NCBI GenBank assembly: GCA_025989215.1
Contig: JAPDNP010000002.1
Location: 62,001-126,000, forward strand
DNA: 64,000 bases
Direction: 5' to 3'
Origin: Neisseriaceae bacterium JH1-16
Lineage (GTDB): Bacteria; Pseudomonadota; Gammaproteobacteria; Burkholderiales; Chromobacteriaceae
Shown: positions 48,132 to 61,435 of the stretch, one piece after another
Numbering within the stretch: position 1 is the first letter of the stretch
Layout: every line of letters starts with the position of its first letter
Position numbers and translations under genes: made by a program
The notes under the pieces: model-generated
The model's database searches: none
The model's input: the letters and a program-made list of their open reading frames with translations, nothing else
What the model was told of the DNA's origin: nothing

Positions 48132-48779
48132 TCAGGCCTTGCCGCAGCAGGCCTTGTACTTCTTGCCGCTGCCGCACGGGCACGGGTCGTTGCGGCCGAC
48201 CTTGTCGCCTTCGCGGCGCACGGTGGTCGGCGCCGCTTTCTTAGCCTGCCAGTAGTTGTATACCGCTTGCAGCGACACGGTCAGGTCGTCCTTCAGCTCG
48301 TCCAGGTCTTCTTCGGTGAACTCGACCAGCACTTCGCCGTCCTGTTCGAACATACCGCCCAGCGCCATCATCGGGTAGAGCAGGTCTTCGAAGCCTTCGT
48401 CCTCGACCTCGAACCAGTCGGTGTCGACCACGTCGAGCGCGAACAGGTAGGCGTTACACCACGGCAGGTAGTCGGCTTCGCCGTCGTCGCCCTCGTACAG
48501 GGTCAGGTCGATCTCCTGCCCTTCAGCCAGGGCCGCTTGTACGTCGGCCATCATGTCGCGCAGCAACTGCTGCAGCTCAGCCAGTTGTTCTTCGCTGTAG
48601 TCGTGCTTGGTGCCGAGCACGTGCGGCATCCAGGCCGACTCGACCACGTCATCCGGGCCGCTTGCCAGCGCCACGAAGAAGCCCTGGACTTCGTCCAGAC
48701 GCATGGTGTCGCCCTCTTCGGCGCGGCCGGACAATAGGGTTTCCAGGCGGTCGATCGCTTCGGCGCTCATTGCGGTCAT
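48132..48779 (-). CDS. YecA/UPF0149 family protein with SEC-C zinc motif
   Basis: A 215-residue acidic protein. An N-terminal UPF0149 domain (about 5-165) is followed by a C-terminal SEC-C motif, [15 protein letters not shown], which binds zinc and is shared with SecA and YecA. YecA-type proteins associate with ribosomes or SecA; function here is not proven. ATG 48779 has AAGGAA upstream. Confidence 0.87.
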   Translation of the reverse strand: MTAMSAEAIDRLETLLSGRAEEGDTMRLDEVQGFFVALASGPDDVVESAWMPHVLGTKHDYSEEQLAELQQLLRDMMADVQAALAEGQEIDLTLYEGDDGEADYLPWCNAYLFALDVVDTDWFEVEDEGFEDLLYPMMALGGMFEQDGEVLVEFTEEDLDELKDDLTVSLQAVYNYWQAKKAAPTTVRREGDKVGRNDPCPCGSGKKYKACCGKA

Positions 48780-48847
48780 GTCGGTTTCCTTGCAGGTTCG
48801 GTTAACGGCACGGATTGTGCCCGTTTTCGGCGCGCTCGGCCATGGCG

Positions 48848-49231
48848 TCAGCCGGCCGGCTGTACCGGCACGTGGCTGGTGGTGATGTCGGCGATCAGCC
48901 GCCCGCCTTCGCCGGTGACGGTGGTTCGGATCACGCTGAGGCGCTTGCCGCGGCGCACGAACTCGGCGGTGGCGGTGAACTGGCCGTCTGGCTGGTTGCC
49001 GAGGAAGTTGGCGTTCAGGTTGATCGCAAGCGGGAAGCTCTGGCGATTCGCTTCGAAATCGCTGCCACCGAACGCGAGCACCGAGGCGGCCACGTCGGCG
49101 AACCAGACGATGGCGCCGGCGTTGGCGATGCCGTAAGGGTTGAGGATGCCGGGCAGCACCGGCATTTCGGCGATCACCCGCTCGGGGCTTTGCTCGACAA
49201 GGCTGAATTCGATCTGACCGGTGTATTTCAT
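48848..49231 (-). CDS. PaaI-type hotdog-fold thioesterase
   Basis: A 127-residue hotdog protein. [20 protein letters not shown] is the conserved helix-loop of PaaI thioesterases; the usual HGG of the loop is replaced here by ANA, so activity is uncertain. ATG 49231 follows CAGGAGAG; the longer frame is unsupported. It lies downstream of the acyl-CoA ligase on the same strand, separated by an inverted TTGGCCGAA pair. Confidence 0.8.
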   Translation of the reverse strand: MKYTGQIEFSLVEQSPERVIAEMPVLPGILNPYGIANAGAIVWFADVAASVLAFGGSDFEANRQSFPLAINLNANFLGNQPDGQFTATAEFVRRGKRLSVIRTTVTGEGGRLIADITTSHVPVQPAG

Positions 49232-49255
49232 GCCGCTCTCCTGGATAGCTATGGA

Positions 49256-49281
49256 TTCGGCCAAGCTATAGGTTGGCCGAA
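49256..49281. terminator. Inverted pair of TTGGCCGAA word (one mismatch)
   Basis: TTCGGCCAAGCT at 49256-49267 and AGGTTGGCCGAA at 49270-49281. One base differs from a perfect pair. It lies between the ligase stop (49404) and the thioesterase start (49231). Confidence 0.6.
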
Positions 49282-49403
49282 CGACTTTGTGCCGCCAACA
49301 ATCAAGGCCGCCTGTAGCTCTGAAGCCACTAAGGCCCGCGAAACACTCTGGCCAGACATGCCGCACAACACCACTAGTCAGCGACCGCGGCCCGGAGGAT
49401 TGC

Positions 49404-51092
49404 TCAGGCGGTGCGCTGCTCGGTGAGGCCGAGCTTTTCCTTGCTGGCCTGGCGCATCAGGTATTTCTGGATCTTACCGGTGATCGTCATCGGAAAGGCG
49501 TCGACGAACAGGATGTAGCGCGGGATCTTGTAATGGGCGATCTGCCCCTGGCAGAACGCGCGGATCTCGGCCTCATCGGCGGTCTCGCCGTCGCGCAGCC
49601 GGATCCACGCGCACAGCTCTTCGCCGTAGCGCTCGTCCGGCACGCCGATCACCTGCACGTCCTGGATCTTCGGGTGGCGGTAGAGGAATTCCTCAATCTC
49701 GCGCGGATAGACGTTCTCGCCGCCGCGGATCACCATGTCCTTGGAGCGGCCGACGATGTTGCAGTAGCCGTCCGCGTCGAGCACCGCCAGGTCGCCGGTA
49801 TGCATCCAGCCGGCCGCATCGATCGCCTCGCCGGTCTTCTCCTCGTCACCCCAGTAGCCGAGCATCACCGAGTAGCCGCGGGTCAACAGCTCGCCGGTCT
49901 CGCCGCGCGGCACGATGCGTCCGTCGATATCGACCAGCTTCACCTCCAGGTGCGGGTGGATCAGCCCGACGGTACCGACCTTCTTCTCCACCGGCGTGTC
50001 GGTGGCGCTCTGGAAGCTGACCGGGCTGGTCTCGGTCATGCCATAGGCGATGGTGACCTCGGCCATGTGCATCCGCTCCACCACCTTGCGCATCACCTCG
50101 ATCGGGCACGGGCTGCCGGCCATGATGCCGGTGCGCAGAGTGGACAGGTCGAATTCGGCGAAACGCGGGTGATCGAGCACCGCGATGAACATGGTCGGCA
50201 CGCCGTGCAGGCCGGTACAGCGCTCCGCCGCCACCGTCTCCAGCACCGCCAGCGGCTCGAACGCCTCGGACGGGTAGATCATCGTCGCGCCGTGGGTCAG
50301 GCAGGCCAGGTTGCCCAGCACCATGCCGAAGCAGTGATAGAGCGGCACCGGGATGCACAACCGGTCGCCCGGCACCAGCCGCATCGCCTCGCCGACGAAG
50401 AAACCGTTGTTGAGGATGTTGTGGTGGCTGAGCGTGGCGCCCTTGGGGCTGCCGGTGGTGCCGGAGGTGAACTGGATATTGATCGGATCATCGAACTGCA
50501 GCTGCGCGCCGGTTTCGGCCAAGTGGGCGCGCTCCTCGGCGCTCGGTTCGGCCAACAGCGCGGCAAAATTCAGCATGCCCGGCGTGACCTCGTCGCCGAG
50601 ACGGATCACCGCCTCCAGCGACGGCAGCTTGGCGGCACGTAATTGGCCCGGTTTCGCTTCGGCCAGCTCGGGCGCCAGGTCACTCAGCATCGCCAGATAG
50701 TCGCTGCTCTTGAAGCTGGGCGCGACGATCAGCGCGCGGCAGCCGACCTTGTTCAGCGCGTACTCCAGTTCGGCGCGCCGGTAGGCCGGGTTGATGTTGA
50801 CCAGTACCAGCCCGGCCTTGGCGGTGGCGAACTGGGTCAGCACCCACTCGGTATTGTTGGGCGACCAGATGCCGATGCGATCGCCCGGCGCCAGCCCCAG
50901 GCGCTGCAGGCTGCAGGCCAGCCGGTCGACCTGCTCGCGCAGCTCGGCATAAGTCCAGCGGATGCCCTGCTGGCGCACTACCAGCGCGTCGCGCTCGGCA
51001 TGGCGTGCGCAGGCGTCGTCGAAATAGGCGCCGAGCGTCTGGCCGATCAGGGGGGTGGCGCTGGCGCCGTGGACGTAGCTGGGCAGTGGCAT
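49404..51092 (-). CDS. AMP-binding acyl-CoA ligase
   Basis: A 562-residue adenylate-forming enzyme. The AMP-binding P-loop [16 protein letters not shown] near residue 205, the YGMTETSP motif, the hinge [16 protein letters not shown] and the C-terminal lysine in MTITGKIQK are intact. It would activate a medium or branched-chain fatty acid with ATP and CoA. It shares a promoter region with liuR, and a TTACG-N4-CGTAA site lies between them, suggesting membership in the LiuR regulon. ATG 51092 has GAGGAGA upstream. Confidence 0.87.
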   Translation of the reverse strand: MPLPSYVHGASATPLIGQTLGAYFDDACARHAERDALVVRQQGIRWTYAELREQVDRLACSLQRLGLAPGDRIGIWSPNNTEWVLTQFATAKAGLVLVNINPAYRRAELEYALNKVGCRALIVAPSFKSSDYLAMLSDLAPELAEAKPGQLRAAKLPSLEAVIRLGDEVTPGMLNFAALLAEPSAEERAHLAETGAQLQFDDPINIQFTSGTTGSPKGATLSHHNILNNGFFVGEAMRLVPGDRLCIPVPLYHCFGMVLGNLACLTHGATMIYPSEAFEPLAVLETVAAERCTGLHGVPTMFIAVLDHPRFAEFDLSTLRTGIMAGSPCPIEVMRKVVERMHMAEVTIAYGMTETSPVSFQSATDTPVEKKVGTVGLIHPHLEVKLVDIDGRIVPRGETGELLTRGYSVMLGYWGDEEKTGEAIDAAGWMHTGDLAVLDADGYCNIVGRSKDMVIRGGENVYPREIEEFLYRHPKIQDVQVIGVPDERYGEELCAWIRLRDGETADEAEIRAFCQGQIAHYKIPRYILFVDAFPMTITGKIQKYLMRQASKEKLGLTEQRTA

Positions 51093-51121
51093 CAACAGGT
51101 CTCCTCGGTGTCGAAACTTCC

Positions 51122-51239
51122 AAAACCTGCTGCGCGGCACAGATGCTTCGTTGGGCGGTGCTCGAAATCCTCATGGACATCAAGTCCATTCCGGTTTCTG
51201 CGCTCCGTCCGCCTCGCCTCTGTGCCGCTCGCGACGGTT
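51122..51239 (-). repeat. Intergenic hairpin element, family 1, copy A
   Basis: A segment of about 118 bases that is roughly 90% identical, in reverse orientation, to 51873-51991. It contains an internal 6-bp stem (ATGGAC...GTCCAT). It lies in the upstream region of the acyl-CoA ligase gene. Together with copy B it brackets liuR. Confidence 0.85.
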
Positions 51240-51314
51240 CTAGCGGTTCCTTTATAGGGCTGAACAGGTGTGGTGCAGCGGATTTCTTGTTGTGGGTGTC
51301 GCCAATCATGACTA

Positions 51315-51328
51315 TTACGTAAACGTAA
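51315..51328. promoter_or_regulatory. Candidate LiuR operator 1
   Basis: TTACGTAAACGTAA, an imperfect dyad of the form TTACG-N4-CGTAA, in the gap between the divergent acyl-CoA ligase and liuR genes. The same form recurs at 51830. Palindromic sites of this type fit MerR-family regulators of the LiuR group. Confidence 0.6.
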
Positions 51329-51397
51329 GTCACGACAACTGTTGGTCACCGTGGGAAAAACGCTACAATGCTGCATTCGATACAGGACGATCTCACC

Positions 51398-51799
51398 ATG
51401 ACCGAGCAAGCGGAATACAGCATCTCGGATCTTGCCAGCGAATGCGACGTCACGCTGCGCACCATCCGTTTCTACGAGGAACAGGGCCTGATCCTGCCGG
51501 CCCGCCAGGGCCGCCAGCGCGTCTACACCCACCGCGACCGCGCCCGGCTGAAACTGATCCTGCGCGGCAAGCGCATCGGCCTCGCCCTGTCGGAAATCCG
51601 CGAGATCCTCGACCTGTACGAGCTGGCGCGCGACGAGGCCAGCCAGTCGCTGAAACTGCTGCAGCTGTTGACCGAACGGCGCCAGCAGCTGGAGGAACAG
51701 CGCCGCGACATCGACGCGGTGTTGGCCGAAATCGACACGCTGGAATTACACTGCCGCAGCGTGATCGATGAACTGACCCAACACCCCCAAACCGCCTGA
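51398..51799 (+). CDS. liuR: LiuR, MerR-family regulator of leucine/isovalerate degradation
   Basis: A 133-residue MerR protein. The N-terminal winged helix reads YSISDLASECDVTLRTIRFY, then YTHRDRARLKLILRGKRIG; a long dimerisation helix follows to residue 125. No metal-binding cysteine cluster is present, consistent with the LiuR/acyl-CoA-responsive group. Start ATG 51398; the frame extends to 51368. It sits between the acyl-CoA ligase and the liu genes and has TTACG-N4-CGTAA sites on both sides. Confidence 0.83.
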   Translation: MTEQAEYSISDLASECDVTLRTIRFYEEQGLILPARQGRQRVYTHRDRARLKLILRGKRIGLALSEIREILDLYELARDEASQSLKLLQLLTERRQQLEEQRRDIDAVLAEIDTLELHCRSVIDELTQHPQTA

Positions 51800-51829
51800 G
51801 GTGGTTTTTTTTCGCTACCTAGTTGACGT

Positions 51830-51843
51830 TTACGTAAGCGTAA
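51830..51843. promoter_or_regulatory. Candidate LiuR operator 2
   Basis: TTACGTAAGCGTAA, again TTACG-N4-CGTAA, about 190 bases upstream of the liuA ATG and just after liuR. It has the same spacing and half-sites as operator 1. Confidence 0.6.
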
Positions 51844-51872
51844 TAAAAGATAAGAACACAAGGGGGCTCTAA

Positions 51873-51991
51873 AAACCGTCGCGAGCGGTACGCAGGCAAG
51901 GCGGCCGGAGCGCAGAAACCGGAATGGACTCGATGTCCATGAGGATTTCGAGCACCGCCCAACGAAGCATCCGTGCCGAACAGCAGGTTAT
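51873..51991 (+). repeat. Intergenic hairpin element, family 1, copy B
   Basis: About 90% identical to the reverse complement of 51122-51239. The outer arms, near GGGGGCTCTAAAAACC (from about 51863) and GGTTATTAGAAGCCCC (to about 52001), pair imperfectly, so the whole can fold into a long hairpin in the liuA leader. Confidence 0.85.
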
Positions 51992-52034
51992 TAGAAGCCC
52001 CCAACAACACGCCCCATCTACGAGGAGTAAGCCC

Positions 52035-53204
52035 ATGTTCACCCGCCTGAATTTCGGCCACGGCGACAGCTACGAACTGCTGCGCGATACCGTCCGCGAC
52101 TTCGCCGAGCGCGAAATCGCCCCGCGCGCCGCCGACATCGACCGCGACAACCTGTTCCCGGCCGACCTGTGGCGCAAGTTCGGCGAACTGGGCTTGCTCG
52201 GCATCACCGCCGGCGAGGAATACGGCGGCGCCAATATGGGCTATCTCGCGCACATGATCGCGATGGAGGAAATCAGCCGCGCCAGCGCCTCGGTGGGCCT
52301 GTCCTACGGCGCGCACTCCAATCTGTGCGTGAACCAGATCAACAAGAACGGCAGCACCGAGCAGAAGGCCCGCTACCTGCCCAAGCTGATCTCGGGCGAG
52401 CACGTCGGCGCGCTGGCGATGTCGGAACCGAATGCCGGCTCGGACGTGGTCAGCATGAAGCTGCGCGCCGACAAACAGGGCGACCACTACGTGCTCAACG
52501 GCAGCAAGATGTGGATCACCAACGGCGGCGACGCGGACGTACTGGTGGTATACGCCAAGACCGACGTTAACGCCGGCCCGCGCGGCATTACCGCCTTCAT
52601 CGTCGAGAAAGGTTTCAAGGGCTTCACGGCCGGCAGCAAGCTCGACAAGCTCGGCATGCGCGGCTCCAACACCTATCCGATCTTCTTCGACGACTGCAAG
52701 GTGCCGGTCGAGAACGTGCTGGGCCAAGTCGGCGAAGGGGTCAACGTGCTGATGAGCGGTCTCGACTACGAGCGCGCGGTGCTGGCGGCAGGCCCGATCG
52801 GCATCATGCAGGCGTGTCTCGACGTGGTGGTGCCGTACCTGACCGACCGCACCCAGTTCGGCCAACCGATCGGCGATTTCCAGCTGATGCAGGGCAAGCT
52901 CGCCGACATGTACGTGACGCTGTCGGCCAGCCGCGCCTATGTGTACGCGGTGGGCCAGGCGCTCGACCGTGGCGAAGCGGGCCGCAACACTCGCAAGGAC
53001 GCCGCCGGCGCCATCCTGTATGCCGCCGAGAACGCCACCAAGATGGCGCTGGATGCGATCCAATGCCTGGGCGGCAACGGCTACATTAATGAGTACCCGA
53101 CCGGCCGACTGCTGCGCGACGCCAAGCTGTACGAGATCGGCGCCGGCACCAGCGAGATCCGCCGCTGGTTAATCGGCCGCGAACTGTTGGCCGAAACCCG
53201 ATAG
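52035..53204 (+). CDS. liuA: Isovaleryl-CoA dehydrogenase
   Basis: A 389-residue FAD enzyme that converts isovaleryl-CoA to 3-methylcrotonyl-CoA in leucine breakdown. The acyl-CoA dehydrogenase signatures [18 protein letters not shown] and [20 protein letters not shown] are present. The catalytic Glu246 lies in LDYERAV, the position used by isovaleryl-CoA dehydrogenases rather than the C-terminal Glu of most others. ATG 52035 follows GAGGAG; the upstream frame runs through the hairpin element. Confidence 0.93.
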   Translation: MFTRLNFGHGDSYELLRDTVRDFAEREIAPRAADIDRDNLFPADLWRKFGELGLLGITAGEEYGGANMGYLAHMIAMEEISRASASVGLSYGAHSNLCVNQINKNGSTEQKARYLPKLISGEHVGALAMSEPNAGSDVVSMKLRADKQGDHYVLNGSKMWITNGGDADVLVVYAKTDVNAGPRGITAFIVEKGFKGFTAGSKLDKLGMRGSNTYPIFFDDCKVPVENVLGQVGEGVNVLMSGLDYERAVLAAGPIGIMQACLDVVVPYLTDRTQFGQPIGDFQLMQGKLADMYVTLSASRAYVYAVGQALDRGEAGRNTRKDAAGAILYAAENATKMALDAIQCLGGNGYINEYPTGRLLRDAKLYEIGAGTSEIRRWLIGRELLAETR

Positions 53205-53211
53205 ACGTCAC

Positions 53212-53311
53212 TCACCAGCCCCTCCCGGCGTTGTTGCGCTGCCTTGTCGTACTAAACGTACTGTCTGCGGCAGCGCGCCTAGCCGGGACCGCGACGCTGG
53301 GGCTGCTGAGC
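53212..53311 (+). repeat. Intergenic hairpin element, family 2, copy C
   Basis: A 100-base element after liuA. Outer arms CTCACCAGCCCC and GGGGCTGCTGAG pair with one mismatch; TCCCGGC pairs with GCCGGGA and GCGCTGCC with GGCAGCGC. The core (GTTGTTGCGCTGCCTTG...) recurs in copies D and E. Confidence 0.85.
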
Positions 53312-53352
53312 GACTTGAAACGAACTGTCATCACTGGCTTAAAGGATCTGCC

Positions 53353-53694
53353 ATGCACGACGCCGAACGCATCGTCCAGGCCCAGCTGGACGCCTACAAC
53401 GCCCGCGATCTCAACCGCTTCATCGCCTGCTACGCCGACACCGTCAAGGTGTACCGCTTTCCGTCGCAGCAGTTGGTGATCGACGGCAAGACGGCGCTGG
53501 CCGAGCACTACGCCGAAAACCGCTTCAACCGTCCGGCGCTGAACGCCGAGCTGATCAGCCGCATGGGACTGGGCAACACGGTGATCGACCGCGAGGTGGT
53601 CAGCGGCGTCGGCGACGACACCATCGACGCGATCGCGATTTACAACGTCATCGACGGGCTGATCCAGAGCGTCTGGTTCGTCGACGCCAACTAG
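53353..53694 (+). CDS. NTF2/SnoaL-like small protein
   Basis: A 113-residue cone-fold protein of the nuclear transport factor 2-like superfamily: AERIVQAQLDAYNARDLNRF, then the hydrophobic IDAIAIYNVIDGLIQSVWFV. Such proteins bind small hydrophobic ligands or catalyse isomerisation or hydration; its role here is unknown. It lies between liuA and liuB and is bracketed by hairpin elements C and D. Confidence 0.75.
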   Translation: MHDAERIVQAQLDAYNARDLNRFIACYADTVKVYRFPSQQLVIDGKTALAEHYAENRFNRPALNAELISRMGLGNTVIDREVVSGVGDDTIDAIAIYNVIDGLIQSVWFVDAN

Positions 53695-53697
53695 GAA

Positions 53698-53804
53698 CCG
53701 CTAACAAAAATCCTCCTGGCGGTGTTGCGTTGCCTTGCCGTACTACTTGTACTGTCTGCGGCAACGCGCCTAGCCAGGAACGCTACGCTGGTTTTTGTTA
53801 GCGG
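53698..53804 (+). repeat. Intergenic hairpin element, family 2, copy D
   Basis: A 107-base element after the NTF2-like gene. Outer arms CCGCTAACAAAAA and TTTTTGTTAGCGG pair perfectly over 13 bp. The core resembles copy C, although the outer arms differ from it. Confidence 0.88.
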
Positions 53805-53829
53805 CTCCAGACACCCGCAAGGACCCCTC

Positions 53830-55428
<1,599 letters not shown>

Positions 55429-55477
55429 GGCGCCGGCCGGCAACCAGAAAGACAAGAACAACACGAGGAAAGCCATC

Positions 55478-56254
55478 ATGACCCTGAAGACCGCACTCGA
55501 CAGCCGCGGCGTCGCTACCATAACCCTGGCGCGCCCGGAGCTGCACAACGCCTTCGACGACAAACTGATCGCCGCGCTGACTGCCCACCTCGAGCAACTG
55601 GCCGCCGACCCGGCGGTGCGGGTGGTGGTGTTCGGCGCCGAGGGGCGCAGCTTCTCGGCCGGCGCCGACCTCAACTGGATGCGCCGCGTCGCCGGCTACA
55701 GCGAAGAGGAAAACGTGCAGGACGCGATGACGCTGGCGACCTTGATGCACACCCTCGACAGTTTCCCAAAACCGACGGTGGCGCGGGTGCAGGGTGCGGC
55801 CTTCGGCGGCGGCGTCGGCCTGGTCGCCTGCTGCGACGTGGTGATCGCCAGCGAGCGCGCCAGCTTCTGCCTGTCGGAAGTGAAGCTGGGCCTGACCCCG
55901 GCGACGATCAGCCCCTATGTGGTGGCCAAGATCGGCGTGTCGGCGGCGCGCCGCTACTTCCTCACCGCCGAGCGCTTCGACGCCGATACCGCCTGCCGGC
56001 TGGGCCTGGTACACGAAGTCACCACCGAGGACCTGCTCGATGACGTGGTCGAGGGCCTAGTCGGCGACCTGCTCAACAACGGCCCGCAGGCGATGCGCGA
56101 AGCGAAGAAGCTGATCGCCGACGTGGCCTGGCAGGAGGCCGACACCGCGCTGTTGACCGACACCGCACGGCGCATCGCCAAGCTGCGCGGCAGCGCCGAG
56201 GGCCGCGAGGGCTTGTCGGCGTTCCTCGACAAGCGCCGCCCGCACTGGCCGTGA
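55478..56254 (+). CDS. liuC: 3-Methylglutaconyl-CoA hydratase (enoyl-CoA hydratase family)
   Basis: A 258-residue crotonase-fold enzyme that hydrates 3-methylglutaconyl-CoA to HMG-CoA. The oxyanion-hole regions EGRSFSAGADLNWM and VQGAAFGGGVGLVACCDV are intact. GAGGAAAG precedes the ATG. The position between liuB and liuD fixes the likely role, though crotonases are hard to assign by sequence alone. Confidence 0.88.
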   Translation: MTLKTALDSRGVATITLARPELHNAFDDKLIAALTAHLEQLAADPAVRVVVFGAEGRSFSAGADLNWMRRVAGYSEEENVQDAMTLATLMHTLDSFPKPTVARVQGAAFGGGVGLVACCDVVIASERASFCLSEVKLGLTPATISPYVVAKIGVSAARRYFLTAERFDADTACRLGLVHEVTTEDLLDDVVEGLVGDLLNNGPQAMREAKKLIADVAWQEADTALLTDTARRIAKLRGSAEGREGLSAFLDKRRPHWP

Positions 56255-56256
56255 AC

Positions 56257-56306
56257 GCCACTCGCCAAATCCTCCTGGCGTTGTTGCGCTGGGTTTGGTG
56301 AGCGGC
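56257..56306 (+). repeat. Intergenic hairpin element, family 2, short copy E
   Basis: A shortened copy after liuC: near-complementary outer arms (GCCACTCGCCAAA and TTTGGTGAGCGGC) around CCTCCTGGCGTTGTTGCGCT, which matches the 5' core of copies C and D. The central part is missing. Confidence 0.7.
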
Positions 56307-56321
56307 TCAACAGACTGCCCG

Positions 56322-56341
56322 TTCGGCCAACGTTGGCCGAA
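56322..56341. repeat. 20-base palindrome (inverted TTGGCCGAA pair)
   Basis: TTCGGCCAACGTTGGCCGAA: two 10-base arms with no spacer, between liuC and liuD and 16 bases beyond hairpin element E. Confidence 0.75.
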
Positions 56342-56368
56342 CCCTGCTCCCACTGCGTGGATAGCTTT

Positions 56369-58336
<1,968 letters not shown>

Positions 58337-58449
58337 TCCCCCATTGCCACGGCGGGATCGCTTTGCAGCGCACCGCATGTGAATAGGCGACCCGCCGGGC
58401 CAGGTATGTATTCGGCGCAGCGGGCGACGCCCACGATAAGGATTCCACC

Positions 58450-59331
58450 ATGCAACACGTGAAGATCGTCGAAGTCGGCCCGCGCGACGGGCTGCAGAAC
58501 GAAAAACAGCAGCTGTCGGTCGACGAGAAGCTGGCGCTGATCGCCGAGCTCGCCGATGCCGGTCTGACCCATATCGAGGCCGGCGCCTTCGTCTCGCCCA
58601 AGTGGGTGCCGCAGATGGCCGACACCGCCGAGGTGTTGGCCGGGCTCGACCTTGCCGGCCCCATCCACTACCCGGTCCTGGTGCCCAACGAAAAGGGACT
58701 GGACGCGGCACTGGACGCCGGGGTGCGCGAGATCGCGGTGTTCGGCGCGGCCAGTGAAACCTTCAGCCACAAGAACATCAACTGCAGCATCGACGAGAGC
58801 CTGGCGCGCTTCCTGCCGGTGATCCGTCGCGCCCGCGACGCCGGTGTGGCGGTGCGCGGCTACGTGTCCTGCGTGGTGGGCTGCCCGTACGAGGGGGCTA
58901 TCGCCCCGGCGGCCGTCGCCCAAGTCGCGCAGGCACTGGTCGAAATGGGCTGCTACGAGATCTCGCTGGGCGACACCATCGGCGTGGGCACGCCGCGCCA
59001 GGTGGGGGCGATGCTCGACGCGGTGGCGCACAAGGTGCCGGTCAGCCAGCTGGCAGGCCACTATCACGACACCTACGGCATGGCGATCGCCAATATCTGC
59101 GCCTCGCTCGACTTCGGCCTGCGCACCTTCGATGCCTCGGTTGCCGGCCTGGGCGGCTGCCCCTATGCTCAGGGTGCATCCGGTAACGTCGCCAGCGAAG
59201 ACGTCGCCTACCTGCTGAACGGTCTCGGCTACGAAACCGGCATCGACCTGGACAGACTCGTCGCCTGCGCGCATCGCATCGCCGCCCGGCTCGGTCGGGC
59301 GCCGTCGCGGGTCGCCCAGGCGCGCCACTAG
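58450..59331 (+). CDS. liuE: Hydroxymethylglutaryl-CoA lyase
   Basis: A 293-residue TIM-barrel lyase that splits HMG-CoA into acetyl-CoA and acetoacetate. VGPRDGLQNEK at the N-terminus and the C-terminal signature GLGGCPYAQGASGNVASEDV (active-site Cys in GGCPYA) are diagnostic. AAGGA precedes the ATG. It follows liuD after 113 bases and is followed by the acetoacetate-activating gene. Confidence 0.95.
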   Translation: MQHVKIVEVGPRDGLQNEKQQLSVDEKLALIAELADAGLTHIEAGAFVSPKWVPQMADTAEVLAGLDLAGPIHYPVLVPNEKGLDAALDAGVREIAVFGAASETFSHKNINCSIDESLARFLPVIRRARDAGVAVRGYVSCVVGCPYEGAIAPAAVAQVAQALVEMGCYEISLGDTIGVGTPRQVGAMLDAVAHKVPVSQLAGHYHDTYGMAIANICASLDFGLRTFDASVAGLGGCPYAQGASGNVASEDVAYLLNGLGYETGIDLDRLVACAHRIAARLGRAPSRVAQARH

Positions 59332-59398
59332 GGCAGCCGTACCCACTACAAGCGAAACGCACACGAGGTGTCGGCGCCCGCTCAACGGGAGTACGCGC

Positions 59399-61360
<1,962 letters not shown>

Positions 61361-61392
61361 ATGCCCCATCCGGCCGCACGGCGGCAGGAAAG

Positions 61393-61420
61393 CAGAACGC
61401 CACCCGAAGGTGGCGTTCTG
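61393..61420. terminator. Bidirectional intrinsic terminator
   Basis: CAGAACGCCACC / GGTGGCGTTCTG around CGAA, between convergent stops at 61360 and 61436. The T-tract is weak. Confidence 0.75.
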
Positions 61421-61435
61421 TCCGCTTACGTGGGC

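Noticed and set aside
51924-52034. N-terminal extension of liuA, and the similar extension of the acyl-CoA ligase frame above 51092
   Set aside because: These extensions translate the family 1 hairpin element. Both genes have clear internal starts with GAGGAG-type sites.
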